A DNA stretch of 64,000 nt from JAUVZL01 sp965603515 (lineage in GTDB: Bacteria > Hydrothermota > Tepidihabitantia > SM23-42): contig CBFDDH010000004.1 in the NCBI GenBank assembly GCA_965603515.1, positions 1 through 64,000 on the forward strand, given 5' to 3'. Shown one piece after another: positions 37,488 through 45,961 of the stretch (position 1 is its first letter; every line of letters starts with the position of its first letter). Position numbers and translations under genes: made by a program. The notes under the pieces were generated by a model. It was given only the letters and a program-made list of their open reading frames with translations, searched no databases and had not been told where the DNA came from.

Positions 37488-37783
37488 TGCTTAATTTTCC
37501 ACAATAATCCACATAGTTATCCACACGAAAGTCACCTAAACCTTCCCAAATATAAACACTTTTATGAAACCAATGACAATTTTGTGTATAGTTCAAACAA
37601 AGGCGAAACAAGTTTATACAGAAAAAGCTAAAAGTCAAGAAAAAAATAGAATTGGTGATAAATCTTTTGGCACAAAAATTGCATTCGCGATTTTTCCTTA
37701 ACAAACAGCATTATTTCACCCAGAAAAAGAATGGTAAAGCCTAATTCCGTTGACAACGGAAGTAATTAAAGTATAATCAAATC
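37488..37783. other. oriC: Probable replication origin (oriC)
   Basis: The spacer between divergent dnaA and rlpA holds three closely spaced DnaA boxes in the same orientation: TTTTCCACA (37495-37503), TAATCCACA (37505-37513) and the perfect TTATCCACA (37517-37525), 10-12 bp apart. AT-rich sequence follows to about 37740, suited to unwinding. The position beside dnaA-dnaN supports the call. A GC-skew switch has not been calculated. Confidence 0.7.
37750..37777 (+). promoter_or_regulatory. Promoter of rlpA-ispE
   Basis: TTGACA (37750-37755) and a perfect TATAAT (37772-37777) have a 16-bp spacer. The TATAAT is only six bases from the ATG at 37784, so either the mRNA is leaderless or the true start is downstream. 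Confidence 0.6.
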
Positions 37784-38158
37784 ATGTTGATCTTATTGCT
37801 GTTTCTCTTCCTTGGTTCCTTAGGTTGCTCAAACTGTTGTTGTTTAGGGGGTGCTCAGGCAACAGGGTATGTACAATATGGTAAAGCGTCATACTATGGC
37901 GAAAAGTTTCACGGTCGAAAGACGACTTCTGGAGAAATATTCAATAAATGGGCTTATACATGCGCACACAAGAAATTGCCTTTTGACACCAAGGTTAAAG
38001 TAACGAATTTGAAAAACCTAAGAACCGTTGTTGTCCGGGTTAATGATCGAGGGCCTTTTGTAAAAGGCAGAATCATCGACCTTTCCTTTGCTGCAGCAAA
38101 AAAGATAGGGATGGTAAAAGACGGTGTAGTAAAAGTAAAAGTTGAAGTTATAAGATGA
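37784..38158 (+). CDS. rlpA: RlpA-like double-psi beta-barrel lipoprotein
   Basis: This 124-aa protein has a signal with a lipobox-like LGC at residues 13-15, then a single double-psi beta-barrel domain: YGKASYYGEKFHGRKTTSGE, LPFDTKVKVTNL, VRVNDRGPFVKGRIIDLS. RlpA proteins bind or cleave peptide-poor septal peptidoglycan. It lacks the C-terminal SPOR domain of the E. coli protein. Its stop overlaps ispE (ATGA). The start is uncertain because the -10 box is so near; several cysteines follow the lipobox (CSNCCC). Confidence 0.85.
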   Translation: MLILLLFLFLGSLGCSNCCCLGGAQATGYVQYGKASYYGEKFHGRKTTSGEIFNKWAYTCAHKKLPFDTKVKVTNLKNLRTVVVRVNDRGPFVKGRIIDLSFAAAKKIGMVKDGVVKVKVEVIR

Positions 38159-38994
38159 TTACACTGGAAGCCCGGGCAAAGATCAATCTCGGTTTGAATA
38201 TCATTGGAAAAAGAGAGGATGGGTTCCATGATATTGAAACGACTCTTACGACGATAAACCTGGCCGATATCATCACGTTCGAGGAAAAAGGACAAGAAAT
38301 CGAAGTTGTGGCTACGGGGTTGGATATTCCCTCTGATAAAAATCTCTGTTATATTGCCGCAAAATTATTTATTGAAAACTTTAATGTAAAAAAAGGTTTA
38401 AGCATAAACTTGATTAAGAATATCCCAATAGGCAGTGGTCTTGGTGGTGGATCATCAGATGCTGCATGTGTTCTCAAGGGACTGAATAAGTTATACGACT
38501 TAAATATTCCCGAGCAATCGCTCTTTGAGATAAGCCGAAAGATCGGTTCGGATGTTCCTTTTTTTATAAGAGGTGGCGCAGCTTATGCACGCGGCAAGGG
38601 TGATGAACTGAAATATTTTAAGCTACCAAAGATGTCTTTGGTAATATACTGGCCAGGCTATCCAGTGTTGACAAAATGGGCATATGAGGAATATGATAAA
38701 AGCTTATTGACACCACCTTCAGAAACGGATATCATAATCGAAGCGCAAAAAGGTAAGAATAAAAGAGCCAAGCCGAGCTTTGCATTGGTTAACGATTTTG
38801 AAAAAGTCGTTTTTAAAAAACATCCCGATCTTTTGGATGTTAAAACACATCTTTTAGCAACTGGTGCTTATGTTGTCACCCTGTCAGGGAGCGGTTCATG
38901 CATCTTTGTCGTCGTTGACGAAAAGACGGGGAAAGGTGTATTGAAATACCTTGAGGGGATTGGTGCACAATATTTTGAAGTGGTTACAGTTTAG
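38155..38994 (+). CDS. ispE: 4-diphosphocytidyl-2-C-methyl-D-erythritol kinase
   Basis: This 279-aa GHMP kinase of the MEP isoprenoid pathway phosphorylates CDP-methylerythritol. The ATP loop is PIGSGLGGGSSDAACVLKGL near residue 88, the N-terminus is ARAKINLGLNIIGKREDGFHD, and the C-terminal glycine motif is VVTLSGSGSCIFVV. It overlaps rlpA by four bases, implying one mRNA. tRNA-Gln follows. Confidence 0.95.
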   Translation: MITLEARAKINLGLNIIGKREDGFHDIETTLTTINLADIITFEEKGQEIEVVATGLDIPSDKNLCYIAAKLFIENFNVKKGLSINLIKNIPIGSGLGGGSSDAACVLKGLNKLYDLNIPEQSLFEISRKIGSDVPFFIRGGAAYARGKGDELKYFKLPKMSLVIYWPGYPVLTKWAYEEYDKSLLTPPSETDIIIEAQKGKNKRAKPSFALVNDFEKVVFKKHPDLLDVKTHLLATGAYVVTLSGSGSCIFVVVDEKTGKGVLKYLEGIGAQYFEVVTV

Positions 38995-39029
38995 GCGATA
39001 CGCTATAAACTATAGACTATCAGCTAAAA

Positions 39030-39100
39030 TGGGGCGTCGTCTAAGGGCAGGACACAGGCTTTTGGAGCCTGCCGTGGGGGTTCGACTCCTCCCGCCCCAG
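39030..39100 (+). tRNA. trnQ: tRNA-Gln (anticodon TTG)
   Basis: The 71-nt cloverleaf has a 7-bp acceptor stem (TGGGGCG with CGCCCCA, discriminator G), an anticodon stem CAGGC/GCCTG with loop TTTTGGA giving TTG, and a T arm with GGTTCGACTCC. No CCA is encoded. It lies 35 bases after ispE and may be part of that transcript. Confidence 0.95.
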
Positions 39101-39126
39101 TTATGAGCAGAGCAGTGACAAGTAAT

Positions 39127-39186
39127 CAAGAATCAAGATCCAAGAACCAAACGAATTTGGGACCTGGGGTTTGGAACTTGGAGTTT
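39127..39186. repeat. CCAAGAACCAA/TTGGAACTTGG palindromic repeat
   Basis: AGATCCAAGAACCAAAC and GGGGTTTGGAACTTGGAG are imperfect complements. This is the same family as at 31071-31130 and 44871-44953, and it lies directly upstream of the prs ribosome site. Confidence 0.7.
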
Positions 39187-39207
39187 CCCGAAGGGTAAGG
39201 AGGTTTG

Positions 39208-40155
39208 ATGAGAGAAATAAAGTTATTTGCTGGAAATGCTAACAAGGAATTAGCCGAAGATATTTCAAGGCGGATCAAAGTGCCAGTGAGTAAATCCAAC
39301 ATTCGAAAATTTGCCGACGGTGAACTAAAGATTAAAATCGAGGAAAATATTCGGGGACGTGATGTTTTTATCATCCAGTCAACCCATTCGCCGGCAGAAA
39401 ATATATTAGAGCTCTTACTTTTCCTGGATGCCGCAAAAAGAGCATCAGCAGACAGGATAACCGCGGTGATTCCATATTTTGGCTATGCACGGCAAGATCG
39501 CAAAGATGAGCCGCGAGTTCCCATTTCGGCAAAGCTCATTGCGAATCTTCTGGCAAACAGTGGAGCTAGTCGGGTCTTAACGATAGATCTTCATGCTGAA
39601 CAGATCCAGGGCTTTTTCGATATCCCGGTTGACCATTTATATGCTACTCCGGTCTTCGTGGATCACTATAAACTCCATAGCCTGGAAAATTATGTTATCG
39701 TTTCTCCTGATGCGGGTCGCGCTAATAGGGTGCGAGCTTTTGCTCGCCGATTAAAAGAAGGGTTGCCAATTGCGATTGTCGATAAGAGACGCATCGGCCC
39801 CAATCAAGCATTAGTTCTAAACGTCATCGGAGACGTTAAGGGAAAAACAGCTCTTATATACGATGATATGCTTGATACTGGAGGCACCATTGTCGAAGGA
39901 GCGCGGGCAATTGCAGAACAAGGCGCAAAAGAGGTTTTTGCTTGCATCGTGCATCCCCTGTTTTCGGGGAATGCTTCGCAGAGAATTGTTGACTCCTGCA
40001 TCAAGGAACTTGTTATTACGGATACAATTGTTCTGGCTTCGGAAAAAAATAATGATAAGCTGAAAATTCTATCCGTGGCTGGACTTTTAGGCGAGGCTAT
40101 TCTACGCATACATAATGACGAATCGATAAGCTCGCTTTTCAAGGAGGTTGAATAA
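39208..40155 (+). CDS. prs: Ribose-phosphate pyrophosphokinase
   Basis: This 315-aa protein makes PRPP from ribose 5-phosphate and ATP for nucleotide, His and Trp synthesis. It shows FADGELKIKIEENIRGRDVFI near the start, the flexible-loop region YFGYARQDRKDEPR, VVSPDAG-like VIVSPDAGRANR, and the PRPP loop ALIYDDMLDTGGTI. The ATG with AAGGAGG upstream is the start. It overlaps rplY by one base (TAATG). Confidence 0.96.
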   Translation: MREIKLFAGNANKELAEDISRRIKVPVSKSNIRKFADGELKIKIEENIRGRDVFIIQSTHSPAENILELLLFLDAAKRASADRITAVIPYFGYARQDRKDEPRVPISAKLIANLLANSGASRVLTIDLHAEQIQGFFDIPVDHLYATPVFVDHYKLHSLENYVIVSPDAGRANRVRAFARRLKEGLPIAIVDKRRIGPNQALVLNVIGDVKGKTALIYDDMLDTGGTIVEGARAIAEQGAKEVFACIVHPLFSGNASQRIVDSCIKELVITDTIVLASEKNNDKLKILSVAGLLGEAILRIHNDESISSLFKEVE

Positions 40156-40856
40156 TGATAGTTGATCTGCCCGCGAAACTTTACGAAGTAGAGAAAAAGG
40201 GTGATATTAAGCGAATGAGAAAACAGGGTACGTATCCTGCTGTTCTCTATGGTCATGGGGAGAAGTCGAGAAGGATATGTGTTGAGCAATCTGATTTAGA
40301 CATGGTTCTAGGAAAACTTAAAGAGGAAGCTGTGACCGTTAACCTGAAAGTCGGCGGTAAAGACTATCTCTGTGTAATAAAATCAATACAGCATAACCCG
40401 ATTACTGGTAAATTACTTCACATCGATTTTCAGCATATCCATAAAAAAGAGAAATTAAGGACTTCAGTCCCGATTCATCTTATTGGCGAAGCTCCAGGCT
40501 TGAAAGAGGGTGGTATTTTGGAGCAAAATCTCCACGAGGTTATGATTAAATGTTTACCAACTGATATGCCGGCGTATATTGATGTTGATATTTCCGCCTT
40601 GGACCTTGATCAAGCAATTCATTTATATGATATTGAAATGCCAAATGTCGAATTCGAACTGAGTAAAGAAACACCGATTGTCAGCATGATCGTACCAAAG
40701 GCAGTCGCCGTAGAAGTTAAGCCTGAAGCCCCAGAGGAAGGTGCTGAAGAAGTAGCTGAAGGTGAAGAAGCGCCAGCTGAAGAAGCAAAGGGAGAGAAAG
40801 CAGAAGATAAGGATTCAAAAGAGAAAGAGTCTAAACCGCCGGCAAAAAAGGGTTAA
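40155..40856 (+). CDS. rplY: Ribosomal protein bL25 (Ctc form)
   Basis: This 233-aa protein binds 5S rRNA. The L25 domain spans residues 1-90 (RKQGTYPAVLYGHGEKSRRI, SIQHNPITGKLLHIDFQHI), and the TL5/CTC-type C-terminal domain follows. The last 45 residues are a highly charged Glu/Lys/Ala tail, as in long bL25 proteins. It lies in the prs-rplY-pth order common in bacteria. Confidence 0.95.
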   Translation: MIVDLPAKLYEVEKKGDIKRMRKQGTYPAVLYGHGEKSRRICVEQSDLDMVLGKLKEEAVTVNLKVGGKDYLCVIKSIQHNPITGKLLHIDFQHIHKKEKLRTSVPIHLIGEAPGLKEGGILEQNLHEVMIKCLPTDMPAYIDVDISALDLDQAIHLYDIEMPNVEFELSKETPIVSMIVPKAVAVEVKPEAPEEGAEEVAEGEEAPAEEAKGEKAEDKDSKEKESKPPAKKG

Positions 40857-40859
40857 CCC

Positions 40860-40962
40860 CCACACCTTGTTCGGCATACGCATACGGATGATTCTTTTAA
40901 GTTTTTATGAATTCTGCAGAAAGCATACGCGCTACACGTACAATATACTAAACAAGGTGTGG
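40860..40962. repeat. 103-bp element with 12-bp terminal inverted repeats between rplY and pth
   Basis: CCACACCTTGTT (40860-40871) and AACAAGGTGTGG (40951-40962) are perfect complements. The right arm runs into the GGAGG ribosome site of pth. GCATACG occurs twice near the left arm and again near the right. It could be a tiny insertion element or an attenuator that masks the pth ribosome site. Confidence 0.6.
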
Positions 40963-40968
40963 AGGTAA

Positions 40969-41550
40969 ATGATTATTTTCGGACTCGGTAACCCCGGGTT
41001 AATATATCGTGCTACGCGACATAATGCAGGGGTTGTATTTTTAAACACATTTGCAAAGCAAAAAAAGGTAAGGTTCCGTCAACATCAGGGTTTTCGTAAA
41101 GCAAAACTGAGAATCGCCGGTTATAATCTTACTTTGGTTAAACTTCAATGCTTTATGAACGATTCAGGTGGTGCAGTTGCATATGTTCTTGGTAAGAAGC
41201 CGGATGATTTCTTGATTATTTTAGACGATATTAATTTGCCTTTAGGAAAACTTAGGTTGCGAAAAAGCGGTAGTGACGGAGGTCATTTAGGCTTACGTTC
41301 AATAGTAAACACCCTTGATACTTCAAACTTCCCCCGCTTGCGTATCGGTGTAGGCCGCTCTGGTGACGATGTTGCGCGCCATGTTTTGAGTCCTTTTTCG
41401 CGCGCCCAAAGAAAGCTCCTGCGCTGCGTTATTGACGAAGGGATACAAGGTATGGAAACGATGTTCAGAGACGGGTTTGTGAAAGCCCAGAACTTTATAA
41501 ATGGAATAGATCTGGAAATCAAATCCGAAGCACGAAATCCTAAACCCTAA
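40969..41550 (+). CDS. pth: Peptidyl-tRNA hydrolase
   Basis: This 193-aa enzyme releases tRNA from drop-off peptidyl-tRNA. It carries IIFGLGNPG, the catalytic histidine in TRHNAGVVF (about residue 20), the asparagine region LQCFMNDSGGAV, ILDDINLPLGKLRLRKSGSDGGHLGLRSI and a normal C-terminal lid. The ATG is preceded by GGAGG within a hairpin arm. The last residues (about 187-193) are read from repeat-like sequence. Confidence 0.95.
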   Translation: MIIFGLGNPGLIYRATRHNAGVVFLNTFAKQKKVRFRQHQGFRKAKLRIAGYNLTLVKLQCFMNDSGGAVAYVLGKKPDDFLIILDDINLPLGKLRLRKSGSDGGHLGLRSIVNTLDTSNFPRLRIGVGRSGDDVARHVLSPFSRAQRKLLRCVIDEGIQGMETMFRDGFVKAQNFINGIDLEIKSEARNPKP

Positions 41551-41681
41551 ACGAATTCAAATGACAGAAATTCAAATAACCAAACATTTTATGAAATTCA
41601 GATTTTGGTATTGTTCAGGTACGAATTTTCCGCCCGAGGCGGATCAGCCTCAGGCTGAAGATATTAAGGTTTAGAATTTAC

Positions 41682-42695
41682 ATGAAAATCGGTATAATCG
41701 GTCTGCCCAATGTTGGAAAGTCGAGTTTGTTTAATTTCTTGACGCATGGCCACGTGCAAGTAGCGAAATTCCCTTTTACTACCATTGATAGAAACATCGG
41801 AATGGTAACGATCCCTGATGCAAGATTAGAACAGATAATAGAAATAACCCAGGCTCCCAAAGTGAAATTTGCTGCTATAGAATTTGTTGACATCGCCGGG
41901 TTGATAAAAGGTGCTTCACAAGGGGACGGGTTGGGCAATAAGTTCCTTGCTCATATTCGGGATGTTGATCTCACGATTCATATAATCAGATGCTTTGCTG
42001 ATCCTGACATCCCCCACACGGATACCCAGATCCTGCCGAAGCGTGATTATGAAATCGTACGCGCTGAACTCTACTTGTCAGATTTAGGGGTTGTGGAACG
42101 CAGGATCGATAAAATCAAGAAAAAGGCAGAATGCAAAGAGGAATTGAAAAAGCTGCTTATAATAAAAGAGGCATTAAATAAAGGACAGGTGCCAGGTACA
42201 ACTATTCGTGATTTGCCTTTACTTTCAACAAAAAAGGAATTAATAATATTGAACTTAGATGAAGACGGACGATTTCAAACAGACATCAAAAAGATTGATA
42301 GCTACAGACTATCTGTGCGATTAGAGGAAGACATAAGTGATTTTACAAAAGAGGAGAAGCAAACTCTGAGGAAGGATGCTGGTTTGGATCCAGCAGGGAT
42401 AACTGGTATTTTGAGGTTCTGTATGGAGATGCTGTCGATTATTACATTCTACACGATAAAGGGGGATGAAACGCGTGCCTGGCCGATAATAAAAGGTGCC
42501 CATGTATTAGATGCTGCCGGGTTGATTCATTCAGACATGAAAGATGGATTTATAAGAGCTGAAGTATTGGAATGGAAAGATTTTATTGCTGCTGGTGGTT
42601 TTACTCCGGCTCAACAAGCCGGTTTGACTAAAGTAGAAGGCAAGGAGTATATTGTAAAGGATGGAGATATTATTCTGATTAAATTCAGAAAATGA
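41682..42695 (+). CDS. ychF: Redox-regulated ATPase YchF
   Basis: This 337-aa Obg-family P-loop protein, an ATPase in known members, has the G1 motif GLPNVGKSS at residues 6-14, G3 DIAGLIKGASQGDGLGNKFL, and a NLDE variant at the G4 place (usually NxxE in YchF, not NKxD). The C-terminal TGS-like domain reads FYTIKGDETRAWPIIKGAHVLDAAGLIHSDM. A repeat-rich gap of 130 bp precedes it, with no clear Shine-Dalgarno sequence. Confidence 0.95.
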   Translation: MKIGIIGLPNVGKSSLFNFLTHGHVQVAKFPFTTIDRNIGMVTIPDARLEQIIEITQAPKVKFAAIEFVDIAGLIKGASQGDGLGNKFLAHIRDVDLTIHIIRCFADPDIPHTDTQILPKRDYEIVRAELYLSDLGVVERRIDKIKKKAECKEELKKLLIIKEALNKGQVPGTTIRDLPLLSTKKELIILNLDEDGRFQTDIKKIDSYRLSVRLEEDISDFTKEEKQTLRKDAGLDPAGITGILRFCMEMLSIITFYTIKGDETRAWPIIKGAHVLDAAGLIHSDMKDGFIRAEVLEWKDFIAAGGFTPAQQAGLTKVEGKEYIVKDGDIILIKFRK

Positions 42696-42716
42696 CCTCG
42701 TGATTTTTTTTCTTCC

Positions 42717-42816
42717 TTGTCATTGCGAGTCCTGACGTTAGTCGGGACGAAGCAATCTCTGACAATACGAATACACTGAAGGTTGCCACGACCACCTGTG
42801 GCGGTCTCGCAATGAC
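42717..42816. repeat. Facing pair of TCATTGCGAG-family repeats
   Basis: A direct copy (42717-42759, with an internal TCCTGACGTTAGTCGGGA palindrome) and an inverted copy (42781-42816) face each other after ychF. Confidence 0.78.
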
Positions 42817-42832
42817 ATTTTTAAAGCAGAGG

Positions 42833-42894
42833 GTCAACCCCGTTAGAGACGGAGTCTCTAACGGGGTTGACAAAAGAATAATAATTTATATACT
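42833..42894 (+). promoter_or_regulatory. Promoter whose -35 box lies in a 17-bp perfect hairpin arm
   Basis: Arms at 42833-42849 and 42855-42871 are perfect 17-bp complements with a CGGAG loop. The right arm ends in TTGAC, part of the -35 box TTGACA (42867-42872). After 16 bp comes TATACT (42889-42894). The hairpin could be the terminator region of ychF or an operator. Confidence 0.6.
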
Positions 42895-42919
42895 TATTTT
42901 ATACACGGAGGTGTGAACT

Positions 42920-43177
42920 ATGATTATTTGGGCGTTTGTTGTTTTCGGTCTTGGGATAGCTTTTTTCCTTTTCTATGTTTTCAATCTCTTCGGTTTTTTC
43001 GCACCCTGGATCTGGGCGATAATTCTCTTCATCATTTCTATTGGTATGCTCAATCGGATATGGCATAAAGAAAAGGAAAAGGAAAAAGAGAAACTGGCAC
43101 AGCGAGTTAATGAACTTGAAGAAGAATTAGACGGGTTTCAAAAAGGGAAATCAGAAAAAATAGATCAGGAAAGCTGA
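42920..43177 (+). CDS. Small two-helix membrane protein with coiled-coil tail
   Basis: This 85-aa protein has two hydrophobic segments (residues about 1-22 and 28-46). They are followed by a heptad-like, highly charged tail (KEKEKEKEKLAQRVNELEEELDGF). This looks like a small membrane anchor or stress-related (PspC/LiaF-neighbour-like) protein, but no family is recognised. It has a good GGAGGTG ribosome site and its own promoter. The 3' end overlaps the convergent aldehyde dehydrogenase gene by 13 bases. Confidence 0.7.
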   Translation: MIIWAFVVFGLGIAFFLFYVFNLFGFFAPWIWAIILFIISIGMLNRIWHKEKEKEKEKLAQRVNELEEELDGFQKGKSEKIDQES

Positions 43178-44574
43178 TCGAAGACAATCAGTTTTTCCTC
43201 AGTCATTTCTTTAATTGCGAACTCAGGACCTTCTCTACCTAAACCACTACCCTTTGTTCCACCATAAGGCATATTATCTACACGAAAGGTGGGAGACTCG
43301 TTTATCAATACGCCACCAGCATCAATGTTTTGGGCACAGTCCATGGCTTTGGTGATATCCCTGGTAAATATACCTGCCTGCAACCCGTACTTTGTCTCAT
43401 TCACTTTGGTAATGACTTCATCTACGGTTTTGAAGGTATTCACCGCGATGATGGGCGCGAAAGCCTCTTCCTTAATGATCAAGGACGCTTCAGATACATT
43501 CAAGAAGATGGTCGGAAGAAAAACAGTATTATCGCGGCGTCCGCCTAGTATTAGAATGCCCTTATGTGCAAGAGCATCTTCACAGAACTTCTCAGCTTTT
43601 TGAATTGCCGCTTCATCGATCATCGGTCCCATTTCCGTGTCTTCAAGTAAGGGGTTGCCATACTTGATTTTCCCAACTTCAAGGGATAGCTCGCGCATGA
43701 ATTCATCAGCCACAGTTTCTTCAATATAGACTCTTTGAATCGAAATACATACTTGACCAGCCAAACTATAACCGCCTTTCCGGATTTTCTTCACGACGAA
43801 ATCAAACGGTGCGTCTTTGAAGATAACTACTGCAGAATTAGCCCCCAGCTCCATTGTAATATGCTTCATGCCGCATTTTTCAGTGATAAGTTGTCCAACT
43901 TCGAGCGATCCAGTGAAACTGATTTTTCTTATTTCAGGGCGACGCACTAAACCCATGCCGATCGTGTGTCCTGGGCCAACTAGCACAGAAATGCCTTGTT
44001 TTGGTAGCCCTGCTGCAACTAAGACTTCGGCTAACATGATAGCAGAAAGCGGGGTTTTCGTGGCTGGTTTGTGGATAACCGAATTACCAGCAGCAATAGC
44101 TGGACCAATTTTATGGCAAGACAGATTTAACGGGAAATTGAAGGGTGTAATCGCAAGAACCAGACCCAGTGGAACCCGTTGATAGAAACCAATTTTTTTG
44201 GACGGGCTACTGAGATCAAAGCGCACGGTTTTACCGGTGAGTGTAAGGGCTGCTTGGGCCGAGAGTTTCATTGTGTTAGCTGCCCGGTCAACTTCACCGC
44301 GTGCTTCATTTATTGTCTTGCCAGATTCCCTTGAGATAATTTGTGCGAAATCCTCTTTTCTTTTTTTGATAATAGAAGCACTTTGTTCAAGGATTTCTGC
44401 TCTTTCCCCGGCCGGCATATTCCTTAGGATTTCAAAACCAGTTTGAGCTGCCCGTATAGCCTTTGTGATATCTTCTTCATCGCTTTGGCCTAGCGTGTCA
44501 ACGACAACATTATCATAAGGGTTTTTAATGGTAATCGTCGTTTTTTTCTTTATGCGCTCACCCAATAAGTACAT
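43165..44574 (-). CDS. NAD(P)-dependent aldehyde dehydrogenase
   Basis: This 469-aa ALDH-superfamily enzyme oxidises an aldehyde to its acid. It shows the Rossmann region ITPFNFPLNLSCHKIGPAIAAGN near residue 140, the general base in TMELGANSAVV (about residue 246), the catalytic cysteine in GQVCISIQRV (about residue 280), and the C-terminal PYGGTKGSGLGREG. It resembles the lactaldehyde/glyceraldehyde-3-phosphate (GAPN-like) subgroup; the substrate is undetermined. It lies upstream of DUF4321 on the opposite side of the repeat, transcribed on the minus strand. Confidence 0.93.
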   Translation of the reverse strand: MYLLGERIKKKTTITIKNPYDNVVVDTLGQSDEEDITKAIRAAQTGFEILRNMPAGERAEILEQSASIIKKRKEDFAQIISRESGKTINEARGEVDRAANTMKLSAQAALTLTGKTVRFDLSSPSKKIGFYQRVPLGLVLAITPFNFPLNLSCHKIGPAIAAGNSVIHKPATKTPLSAIMLAEVLVAAGLPKQGISVLVGPGHTIGMGLVRRPEIRKISFTGSLEVGQLITEKCGMKHITMELGANSAVVIFKDAPFDFVVKKIRKGGYSLAGQVCISIQRVYIEETVADEFMRELSLEVGKIKYGNPLLEDTEMGPMIDEAAIQKAEKFCEDALAHKGILILGGRRDNTVFLPTIFLNVSEASLIIKEEAFAPIIAVNTFKTVDEVITKVNETKYGLQAGIFTRDITKAMDCAQNIDAGGVLINESPTFRVDNMPYGGTKGSGLGREGPEFAIKEMTEEKLIVFDQLS

Positions 44575-44594
44575 AGTTCCCTGCCTTTTGTTTC

Positions 44595-44855
44595 TTACAG
44601 CTTATGCAATAAATAAACAGTCAAAAAGATGAAGATTATTGTCAAAAGCGTAATGTTAATACTTAGTCCAAGTGAAAAACTGAAGAAACCAAGGTTTACC
44701 TTCACCGTATCAAAACCAACCTTGAGAGCACTGAAAAAGAAGTTCTTCACCGGTCCTTTTGGGAATGCTCCGGATAAAAGATAGGATAATGCAGAGCCGA
44801 TCACTCCACCAATGGTTACTCCAAGAAGTATTTTCCCGGGTTTTCGTTTTGCCAT
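44595..44855 (-). CDS. DUF4321 small membrane protein
   Basis: This 86-aa protein has two hydrophobic stretches: ILLGVTIGGVIGSALSYLL near the start, and a C-terminal INITLLTIIFIFLTVYLLHKL. Between them a VNLGFFSFSLGLSIN segment is typical of DUF4321. Its function is unknown. The ATG at 44855 has GGGAGGTAAT directly before it; an in-frame ATG at 44900 lies within a repeat and is rejected. Confidence 0.75.
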   Translation of the reverse strand: MAKRKPGKILLGVTIGGVIGSALSYLLSGAFPKGPVKNFFFSALKVGFDTVKVNLGFFSFSLGLSINITLLTIIFIFLTVYLLHKL

Positions 44856-44870
44856 ATTACCTCCCTTGGG

Positions 44871-44953
44871 AAGTTCCAAGAACCAAGAACCAAGAACCAA
44901 ACCATGCTGTACATGAGATGTAGATTTGGAATTTGGGGCTTGGAGCCTGGATC
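44871..44953. repeat. CCAAGAACCAA/TTGGAATTTGG palindromic repeat
   Basis: GTTCCAAGAACCAAGAACC with a seven-base direct reiteration pairs with TTTGGAATTTGGGGCTTGGA. It is the third copy of this family in the window, lying between DUF4321 and the radical SAM gene. Confidence 0.72.
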
Positions 44954-44954
44954 T

Positions 44955-45941
44955 TCATTGCGTAATGATGTTTATTTTCTCGCCACAGTTTTTGCATTTA
45001 TTACCTTTAAGTCCTATTATCATTGCCTGGAAAGCGACTCTTTCAATAAGCAGATTGTTGCATTTCGGGCAATTGGTATTCGAGCCTTCATCCGTTAAGA
45101 TATTGCCCAAGTAAACGTAATTCATTTTTTCTTTTGCCTGAGCATAGGCATATTCTAACCTCTTTTCAGGTGTCGGAGGTTTATCATAGTGGTAATTTGG
45201 GTAATACCTTGAAAAATGGATGGGGATGTTCTTGTCGACGGAAGATACATAGTCAATGAGTCGGTTGATGTCGCGTTTACGATCATTTAATCCGGTTACA
45301 AGGAGGTTAGTTATCTCAATATGGCAATGTTTATGTGCTGTTTCAATAGTTTTCATTACGGCGTCCAGATCACCACCCAAGGTTTTTTCGTAGATCTCAC
45401 TATTCATTGTTTTCAGGTCGATGTTCATGGCATCGATCAACGGTAGAATTTCTGATAACGGATCTTCATTTATTAATCCGTTAGTTACCAGTATATTCTT
45501 GCCGTCTGCTTGATGGATCATTGCGCCGGCATCGAGTAAATATTCGAACCACATTAGTGGTTCTGTATAAGTATACGAAACACCAATACAGGGATGCTCC
45601 TTGAACATTTTCAATAAGGTCCCTGGTGAAAGAAATTCAGTGCGAACTTCATTTTGAGATATCTCCCAATTTTGACAAAACGGACAGCGCATATTGCAAC
45701 TATTTGGCGCGATCGATAGCGTCTTAGACCCGGGATGAAAATGATAAAGAGGCTTTTTTTCTATAGGATCCAGGGCAATTGATGTTGATTTTCCATAGTC
45801 TATGGCCCAGAGTTTATTGTCTTCATGCTTACGGCTCCGGCAGAGTCCCTGGTGTCCGGGTTTTATTTTGCAGAAATGAGGACACAATTGACATTCAATA
45901 TAGTTCTGATGTGTAGTATAGTACTTCGCTTCAACTTTCAT
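44955..45941 (-). CDS. amrS: AmmeMemoRadiSam-system radical SAM enzyme
   Basis: This 329-aa protein is a PFL-activase-like radical SAM enzyme. The N-terminal zinc-ribbon-like CQLCPHFC and CRSRKHEDNKLWAIDYGK are followed by the SAM cluster motif CNMRCPFCQNWE near residue 83. GVSYTYTEPLMWFEYLLD and INEDPL-type motifs come next, and a C-terminal CPKC...CKNCGEK zinc-ribbon pair ends it. The AMMECR1 and MEMO partner genes that usually accompany it are not in the window. The start at 45941 is chosen because the upstream in-frame part is encoded by the TCATTGCGAG repeat. Confidence 0.87.
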   Translation of the reverse strand: MKVEAKYYTTHQNYIECQLCPHFCKIKPGHQGLCRSRKHEDNKLWAIDYGKSTSIALDPIEKKPLYHFHPGSKTLSIAPNSCNMRCPFCQNWEISQNEVRTEFLSPGTLLKMFKEHPCIGVSYTYTEPLMWFEYLLDAGAMIHQADGKNILVTNGLINEDPLSEILPLIDAMNIDLKTMNSEIYEKTLGGDLDAVMKTIETAHKHCHIEITNLLVTGLNDRKRDINRLIDYVSSVDKNIPIHFSRYYPNYHYDKPPTPEKRLEYAYAQAKEKMNYVYLGNILTDEGSNTNCPKCNNLLIERVAFQAMIIGLKGNKCKNCGEKINIITQ

Positions 45942-45961
45942 GGTTTCACAATTCGTATATA

